Shown here: piece after piece, positions 5,868 to 9,933 of the stretch
Layout: each line of letters opens with the position of its first letter
Numbering within the stretch: the stretch's first letter is position 1
Assembly: GCA_019314005.1 (NCBI GenBank)
Contig: JAFDAE010000056.1
Span: 3,296-13,228 of the forward strand
DNA from: Deltaproteobacteria bacterium
GTDB lineage: Bacteria > Desulfobacterota > Desulfobacteria > C00003060 > C00003106
DNA: 9,933 nt
Reading direction: 5' to 3'
The notes under the pieces: generated by a model
Seen by the model: only the letters and a program-made list of their open reading frames with translations
What the model was told of the DNA's origin: nothing
Database searches by the model: none
Position numbers and translations under genes: made by a program

Positions 5868-7256
5868 TTATCTCTGGTTTTCACCTTTTGTTACTATGCT
5901 GATTTTATCTGTAATATTATGCTTAATCCACGTTGCATCCCACCATTCCAGGGGGTTTACAAACGTGTCGTGAATTAAAACCCCAAAGTGTAGATGATCT
6001 CCTCCGGCCATTCCTGTTGTGCCGGTATTGCCGATTATTTCCCCCTTTTTTACTTCCTGTCCTGGTGTGACTGTGGAACGGCTGAGGTGGGAATAGATAC
6101 TAAAGAGCCCCAGTCCGTGGTCTATTATCACAGTCTTGCCATAAATTCCGACATCATCAGCCACTACAACCTTACCATGATTGGAAGCCGGGATGGGTGA
6201 ATGTGCGGTAGATGCTAAGTCTATTCCGAGATGTGTTTGCTTGTCAATGATCTTGTCTTTGTATACATAGGTACGCAGATCAGCAAAACCGGCTTTTTGC
6301 GCGGAACGGGGTAGCCTGAGGAAACGCCCCCTCCACAATATCTGAGGAGTGGAGTTTGAACATGCATTAAACAATGTCTCAGAACTTTTCTGGCGCACGG
6401 TTCTGTTTACATATAGAAACTTGTCTTTGAGCGAGGCATCTTGTTTTACACCGCTTATTTCAAATTCAGGCATTTTCCACCTGAGGAAATTATCAGACAA
6501 CCGAATAGTATCCCTTTTAAATTTCTTTTTATTGATATAATATTGGAATCCAGCCTTTGATCGATTTTTGCCGTAATCTAAAGCCGTCAAGAACAGGTCG
6601 GTATTCCCTCTTTGATCATAAGGGATAGCAAAAAAGGCCATATAAATATTCTTATCGCTGAAATGGCCTGGATATCCTGGAAAGAAACGATCTCCAACCC
6701 GGACACCGGACTCAAGGACCTGTTCTGAAACCCGATAAACTACTAGGCCCGCGCCGCCCTGATGCATATTGTGAGAACGGCTGAGAACTGCGATAGATGG
6801 AGGACGAGTATCTATATTAATTTTTTGTTCGGTATATGTGTGATTCCCTTTGAAGACATCTTTGACAGCACAATCCCATACCGCGATTCTGAGATTGGCA
6901 ACCCCATCGGAAAGACCGAGTTCGCGCGGGTTTATAGTGATTAACACCTCTTTTTCATGAACACCGCTCCCTTTGAAGAGAGTTGTGGATAGGGTTTCAT
7001 CAAACAGAAGGGTCTCTTTTTGGTCTTTTAGGATGGCGATCCATACTCTTTTGATTCCGCTTTTTTGATCTTTTACTGTAATGGAAAGGGTTGTATCAGC
7101 GCCGATGGTGTCCGGAGTAGGGGTAATGTGAAATGTTGGCGGCTCGCTTTCAAATCGAAAAAACAATACGATAAACACCGGGATGATGATAAAACTCAAG
7201 AGGGTGACGATCAATAAGGTGCCGTAGCTGAAACTACTTTTTTTGTTGTTGCTCAT
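5868..7256 (-). CDS. M23 family metallopeptidase with N-terminal membrane anchor
   Basis: This is a probable peptidoglycan endopeptidase (LytM/lysostaphin fold) anchored in the inner membrane and facing the periplasm. Of 462 residues, about 12-34 form a very hydrophobic segment (TLLIVTLLSFIIIPVFIVLF). A long middle region, about 40-250, looks beta-rich and Ig-like and has no name I can give. The C-terminal M23 domain keeps every zinc and catalytic residue: H342 and D346 (THLGID), H390 (IYSHLS), H421 and H423 (DHLHFG). It therefore looks enzymatically active, unlike the degenerate EnvC/NlpD type. I chose the ATG at 7256, which has AGGAA about 10 nt upstream; an ATG at 7280 would add eight residues but has no ribosome site. 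It is first in a leftward unit with the DUF39, larE and lepB genes and has a good promoter candidate upstream. Confidence 0.92.
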   Translation of the reverse strand: MSNNKKSSFSYGTLLIVTLLSFIIIPVFIVLFFRFESEPPTFHITPTPDTIGADTTLSITVKDQKSGIKRVWIAILKDQKETLLFDETLSTTLFKGSGVHEKEVLITINPRELGLSDGVANLRIAVWDCAVKDVFKGNHTYTEQKINIDTRPPSIAVLSRSHNMHQGGAGLVVYRVSEQVLESGVRVGDRFFPGYPGHFSDKNIYMAFFAIPYDQRGNTDLFLTALDYGKNRSKAGFQYYINKKKFKRDTIRLSDNFLRWKMPEFEISGVKQDASLKDKFLYVNRTVRQKSSETLFNACSNSTPQILWRGRFLRLPRSAQKAGFADLRTYVYKDKIIDKQTHLGIDLASTAHSPIPASNHGKVVVADDVGIYGKTVIIDHGLGLFSIYSHLSRSTVTPGQEVKKGEIIGNTGTTGMAGGDHLHFGVLIHDTFVNPLEWWDATWIKHNITDKISIVTKGENQR

Positions 7257-7308
7257 AGTTTTTTTGTTCCTATTGTACATATTTTTACGAATTCAACAAA
7301 TTTTCAAA

Positions 7309-7337
7309 AATATAACAAGTTACCCCTTAAGAATCAA
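7309..7337 (-). promoter_or_regulatory. Candidate sigma-70 promoter of the M23-DUF39-larE-lepB unit
   Basis: Read leftward, TTGATT (7337-7332) is spaced exactly 17 nt from TATATT (7314-7309), and TG precedes the -10 with one base between (extended -10). Transcription would start near 7302, about 45 nt before the chosen ATG. This is the best consensus match in the window. Confidence 0.6.
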
Positions 7338-7374
7338 GAGCTGTTTGGCAAAGGTCCTTCGCCTTTTTCGTTTC

Positions 7375-7403
7375 TTGACATTTGCCAACCTGTGGGATAT
7401 TGA
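7375..7403 (+). promoter_or_regulatory. Candidate sigma-70 promoter of pyrG-kdsA
   Basis: A perfect -35 hexamer TTGACA (7375-7380) is followed after 17 nt by TATTGA (7398-7403). That -10 is poor; the overlapping GATATT (7396-7401) matches better but with a 15-nt spacer. Transcription would start close to 7410, just before the hairpin at 7414-7449, giving a leader of about 100 nt. Confidence 0.45.
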
Positions 7404-7413
7404 AAAAAGTGAC

Positions 7414-7449
7414 TAGGAGGCAGTCTGAGAATTTTCGGACAGCCTCCTA
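7414..7449 (+). promoter_or_regulatory. Strong hairpin in the pyrG 5' leader
   Basis: Arms TAGGAGGC (7414-7421) and GCCTCCTA (7442-7449) pair perfectly over 8 bp. After one A-A mismatch the stem continues with 6-7 further pairs, including G-U, to a 4-nt loop. No T-run follows on the plus strand, so it is not a plain terminator of pyrG. On the minus strand six T follow 5 nt later, but no leftward gene ends there. The AGGAGG in its left arm equals a full ribosome site, but no start codon stands at a usable distance. It could be a leader structure controlling pyrG or a dispersed palindromic repeat. Confidence 0.6.
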
Positions 7450-7512
7450 TGCGATGCGTATCTCCAGAGGCGTTTGGAATCTCTTAATAGGTTTTAGGTG
7501 GATTAATATTAT

Positions 7513-9165
7513 ATGAAAACAAAGTTTATATTTGTTACAGGTGGTGTTCTTTCTTCGTTAGGTAAAGGGCTTGCATCAGCCGCGATTGGAGCTCTCCTTG
7601 AAAGCCGAGGGCTTTCCGTGACCTTTCAAAAACTTGATCCGTATATCAATGTCGACCCCGGCACAATGAACCCTTTTCAGCATGGCGAAGTTTTTGTGAC
7701 CGATGACGGAGCAGAGACCGATCTTGACTTAGGTCACTATGAGAGATTTGCCAATGTGCGGTTGGGCAAAAAAAATAACTTTACCACCGGTAAGATCTAC
7801 TATTCGGTAATTATGAAAGAACGCCGCGGGGATTACCTGGGGGGAACGATTCAGGTCATTCCTCACATCACCGATGAGATCAAAAAAAGTATTCTTTTAA
7901 TGACAAACAACGCAGACGTGGCAATCATAGAGATCGGTGGCACAATAGGTGATATAGAGAGTCTACCATTTCAGGAGGCGATTCGTCAGTTCAAGTGGGA
8001 TGTGGGAAAAGAGAACGTTTTGTACGTCCATCTCACCCTGGTCCCCTATATCAAGACAGCCGGGGAGGTTAAAACCAAGCCGACCCAGCACAGTGTCAAG
8101 GAGCTTCGGAGCATAGGAATACAACCGGATATTATTCTCTGTAGAACAGAAAAGTTATTGAGCAAGGATATCAAGAAGAAGATCGCGCTATTTTGCAATG
8201 TGGATGTGGACCAGGTTATTACTGCAAAGGACGTTGAATCTATTTACGAGGTTCCTCTTGTTTTCCACCAAGAACATCTTGATGACAAGATTGTAAAGCT
8301 TCTTCATATGTGGACACGTGCTCCCCGGCTGGAGGCTTGGGAAGAGCTTGTGGAGAAAATTAAAAATCCAAAGTCTTCAGTACGCATCGCTATTGTTGGA
8401 AAGTACATAGATTTAAAAGAGTCATATAAAAGTTTAAATGAGGCATTAGTGCACGGAGGCATTGCGAACGACTGCCAGGTAGCGCTTGATTTTGTTGATT
8501 CAGAGGCGTTGGAGAGCTCAGACTGTAATGACACCTTGCGTAACGCGGATGGGGTTTTGATCCCAGGAGGCTTTGGCGCAAGAGGAATTGAAGGCAAGAT
8601 GAAAGCGGTTCATTTTGCCAGGGAAGAAAAGGTGCCATTTTTTGGTATCTGTCTTGGGATGCAGATGGCAGTGGTTGAATTTGCCAGACACGTCGCTGGT
8701 ATGAAGGGGGCCAACAGTACTGAATTCGATAAAAACACCGATTCTCCTGTTATCTATTTAATGAAGGAATGGTTTGATTATCAAAAGAAGACCATACAAA
8801 AACGAGACGTATCTTCCGACAAAGGGGGAACCATGCGTTTGGGCGCCTACCCATGTTTGCTCCGAGAAGATACGTTTGCTGATAAGGCTTATAAAAAGAA
8901 AGAAGTTTCAGAAAGACATCGCCATCGCTATGAATTTAATAATAGCTTTAAGTCAGCATTGGAGGAAAAAGGCCTTGTTGTCAGCGGAACGTCTCCTGAT
9001 GGTGAGTTGGTCGAGATTATAGAGATTGCTGACCATCCTTGGTTCTTAGGCTGCCAATTCCATCCCGAATTTAAATCCCGTCCTATGGATCCTCACCCCC
9101 TTTTTTGTGATTTTATTAATGCCGCCTTACAATATAAGAGGAATAAAAAGAAAAAAGATGAGTAA
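7513..9165 (+). CDS. pyrG: CTP synthase
   Basis: PyrG makes CTP from UTP with ATP and glutamine. All 550 residues are present, the normal length. The N-terminal synthetase domain (1-270) opens with [13 protein letters not shown] (P-loop, 7-19), has D70 and E140 for Mg-ATP, and [17 protein letters not shown] at 187-203 for UTP and allosteric CTP binding. The C-terminal class I glutamine amidotransferase domain (290-540) has PGGFGARG at 351-358, nucleophile C380 in FFGICLGMQ, and the H517-E519 pair in QFHPEF. The N-terminus [11 protein letters not shown] is canonical, so the ATG at 7513 is secure. An AGGTGG sits rather far upstream (11 nt). It is the first gene of a rightward unit and overlaps kdsA by 8 nt, an order common in proteobacteria. 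It completes the pyrimidine theme with pyrB and pyrC on the other strand. Confidence 0.99.
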   Translation: MKTKFIFVTGGVLSSLGKGLASAAIGALLESRGLSVTFQKLDPYINVDPGTMNPFQHGEVFVTDDGAETDLDLGHYERFANVRLGKKNNFTTGKIYYSVIMKERRGDYLGGTIQVIPHITDEIKKSILLMTNNADVAIIEIGGTIGDIESLPFQEAIRQFKWDVGKENVLYVHLTLVPYIKTAGEVKTKPTQHSVKELRSIGIQPDIILCRTEKLLSKDIKKKIALFCNVDVDQVITAKDVESIYEVPLVFHQEHLDDKIVKLLHMWTRAPRLEAWEELVEKIKNPKSSVRIAIVGKYIDLKESYKSLNEALVHGGIANDCQVALDFVDSEALESSDCNDTLRNADGVLIPGGFGARGIEGKMKAVHFAREEKVPFFGICLGMQMAVVEFARHVAGMKGANSTEFDKNTDSPVIYLMKEWFDYQKKTIQKRDVSSDKGGTMRLGAYPCLLREDTFADKAYKKKEVSERHRHRYEFNNSFKSALEEKGLVVSGTSPDGELVEIIEIADHPWFLGCQFHPEFKSRPMDPHPLFCDFINAALQYKRNKKKKDE

Positions 9166-9933
9166 AACAGAACGCACAGCACAGGTGGCCACTGTAGGGG
9201 ATGATATAATAATAGGTGCGGGCCATCCGCTGGTGTTAATCGCGGGGCCATGTGTAATAGAGTCCTTTGAACTAACCTATAATATAGCGCAGTTTTTGAA
9301 AGAGTTAACCGCTGAGTTGAATATCCCTTTTATCTTTAAGACATCATATGACAAAGCCAATAGGACATCTATTAACTCTTATCGTGGCCCGGGTTTTGAG
9401 GAAGGATTGGCCATTATTTCTGAGATAAAAGAGAAGCTGGGCATTCGGGTGCTTTCTGATGTCCATCGCTTTCACGAGATCCCTTTGGCTGCTCAGGTGC
9501 TTGATGTGTTACAGATCCCGGCTTTTTTGTGTCGTCAAACCGATTTCGTAATAGAAGTGGCCAAGACGGGCAAACCGGTGAATGTAAAAAAGGGACAATT
9601 TTTGGCACCGTGGGATATTCAGCATGTCATAGACAAGATAAAATCTTCCGGTAATACACAGATAATTGTGACGGAACGAGGGGTTTCATTTGGCTACAAC
9701 AACCTGGTCGTTGATTTTAGAAGCCTTGCAATTATGAGATCATTAGGGGTCCCTGTAATATTTGATGCCACACATAGCATTCAACTTCCGGGCGGGGCTG
9801 GAACATGTTCGGGCGGTCAACGTGAGTTTGCTCCGCCATTGGCCCGTGGAGCGGTTGCAGTGGGAGTTGACGGTGTATTTTTGGAGGTGCACAGCGATCC
9901 TGATCGGGCCCTCTGTGATGGGCCAAACTCGGT
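9158..9933 (+). CDS. kdsA: 3-deoxy-D-manno-octulosonate 8-phosphate synthase (3' end cut by window edge)
   Basis: KdsA condenses phosphoenolpyruvate with arabinose 5-phosphate to KDO-8-phosphate, the precursor of KDO in LPS inner core. About 258 residues are visible; the family is near 280, so only the last turns are missing. Motifs in order are AGPCVIES at 29-36, [12 protein letters not shown] at 60-71, SDVH at 100-103, LCRQTDF at 124-130, [11 protein letters not shown] at 142-152, [10 protein letters not shown] at 173-182, [11 protein letters not shown] at 203-213 and [15 protein letters not shown] at 243-257. C32, H206, E243 and D254 match the metal ligands of Aquifex KdsA, so this is the metal-dependent class; E. 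coli KdsA has Asn in place of the Cys. The ATG overlaps the pyrG end by 8 nt; GAGGA (9138-9142) is 15 nt away, so coupling to pyrG is likely. It shows that the host has an LPS-bearing outer membrane. Confidence 0.97.
   Translation, partial: MSKTERTAQVATVGDDIIIGAGHPLVLIAGPCVIESFELTYNIAQFLKELTAELNIPFIFKTSYDKANRTSINSYRGPGFEEGLAIISEIKEKLGIRVLSDVHRFHEIPLAAQVLDVLQIPAFLCRQTDFVIEVAKTGKPVNVKKGQFLAPWDIQHVIDKIKSSGNTQIIVTERGVSFGYNNLVVDFRSLAIMRSLGVPVIFDATHSIQLPGGAGTCSGGQREFAPPLARGAVAVGVDGVFLEVHSDPDRALCDGPNS

Noticed and set aside
7257..7280. Longer M23 protein starting at the ATG at 7280
   Set aside because: There is no ribosome site upstream of 7280, while the ATG at 7256 has AGGAA at an acceptable distance. 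The eight extra residues add nothing recognisable.
7347..7368. Small GGC...GCC hairpin followed by TTTTT upstream of the pyrG promoter
   Set aside because: The stem is short with a mismatch, and no plus-strand gene precedes it in the window.
7454..7516. A 20-codon frame in the pyrG leader that overlaps the pyrG ATG as ATGA
   Set aside because: The start has no ribosome site (the stem arm precedes it) and the sequence shows no leader-like feature. Conservation in relatives would revive it.

Overview
The window looks like chromosomal DNA from a Gram-negative bacterium, most likely a deltaproteobacterium (Desulfobacterota). The reasons are an NtrC-type sigma-54 activator, a KDO-8-phosphate synthase gene (outer-membrane LPS) directly behind pyrG, a DUF39 homocysteine-biosynthesis enzyme of the kind shared by methanogens and anaerobic sulfate or sulfur metabolisers, and a LarE-type PP-loop sulfurtransferase. 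The taxon is an inference. All nine protein-coding genes belong to recognisable families, and there is no transposase, integrase, phage gene, tRNA, rRNA or CRISPR array.

Layout. Positions 1-7256 read leftward (minus strand): M23 metallopeptidase (7256-5868), DUF39/HcyBio (5862-4690), larE-like sulfurtransferase (4650-3868), signal peptidase I lepB (3850-3206), a 206-bp regulatory leader, pyrB (2999-2061), pyrC (2077-737) and a sigma-54 response regulator whose 3' end runs off the left edge (736-1). Spacing is tight: 5 nt, 39 nt and 17 nt in the first four genes, then pyrB and pyrC overlap, and the pyrC stop touches the regulator's start. Positions 7513-9933 read rightward: pyrG (CTP synthase), overlapping kdsA, which is cut by the right edge. 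The 256-bp divergent region at 7257-7512 holds a promoter candidate for each direction and a long hairpin in the pyrG leader. No gene-free stretch exceeds 300 bases.

How the genes relate. PyrB and PyrC catalyse consecutive steps of UMP synthesis, and PyrG makes CTP from UTP, so three pyrimidine genes lie here in two divergent units. DUF39 and LarE both move sulfur onto organic acceptors and sit next to each other. LepB and the M23 enzyme act at the cell envelope, and KdsA supplies KDO for LPS.

The least expected features are non-coding or at gene borders. (1) The pyrB leader holds a candidate short peptide ORF that ends inside an intrinsic terminator abutting pyrB, the same design as E. coli pyrBI attenuation. 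(2) Two heptanucleotide repeat tracts are inserted in frame in pyrC, and a third 7-bp repeat lies between the DUF39 gene and larE. (3) larE seems to start at a rare ATT codon. (4) A sigma-54 regulator is translationally coupled to pyrC. No wholly new system is evident; the attenuator and the heptamer repeats are the best leads.
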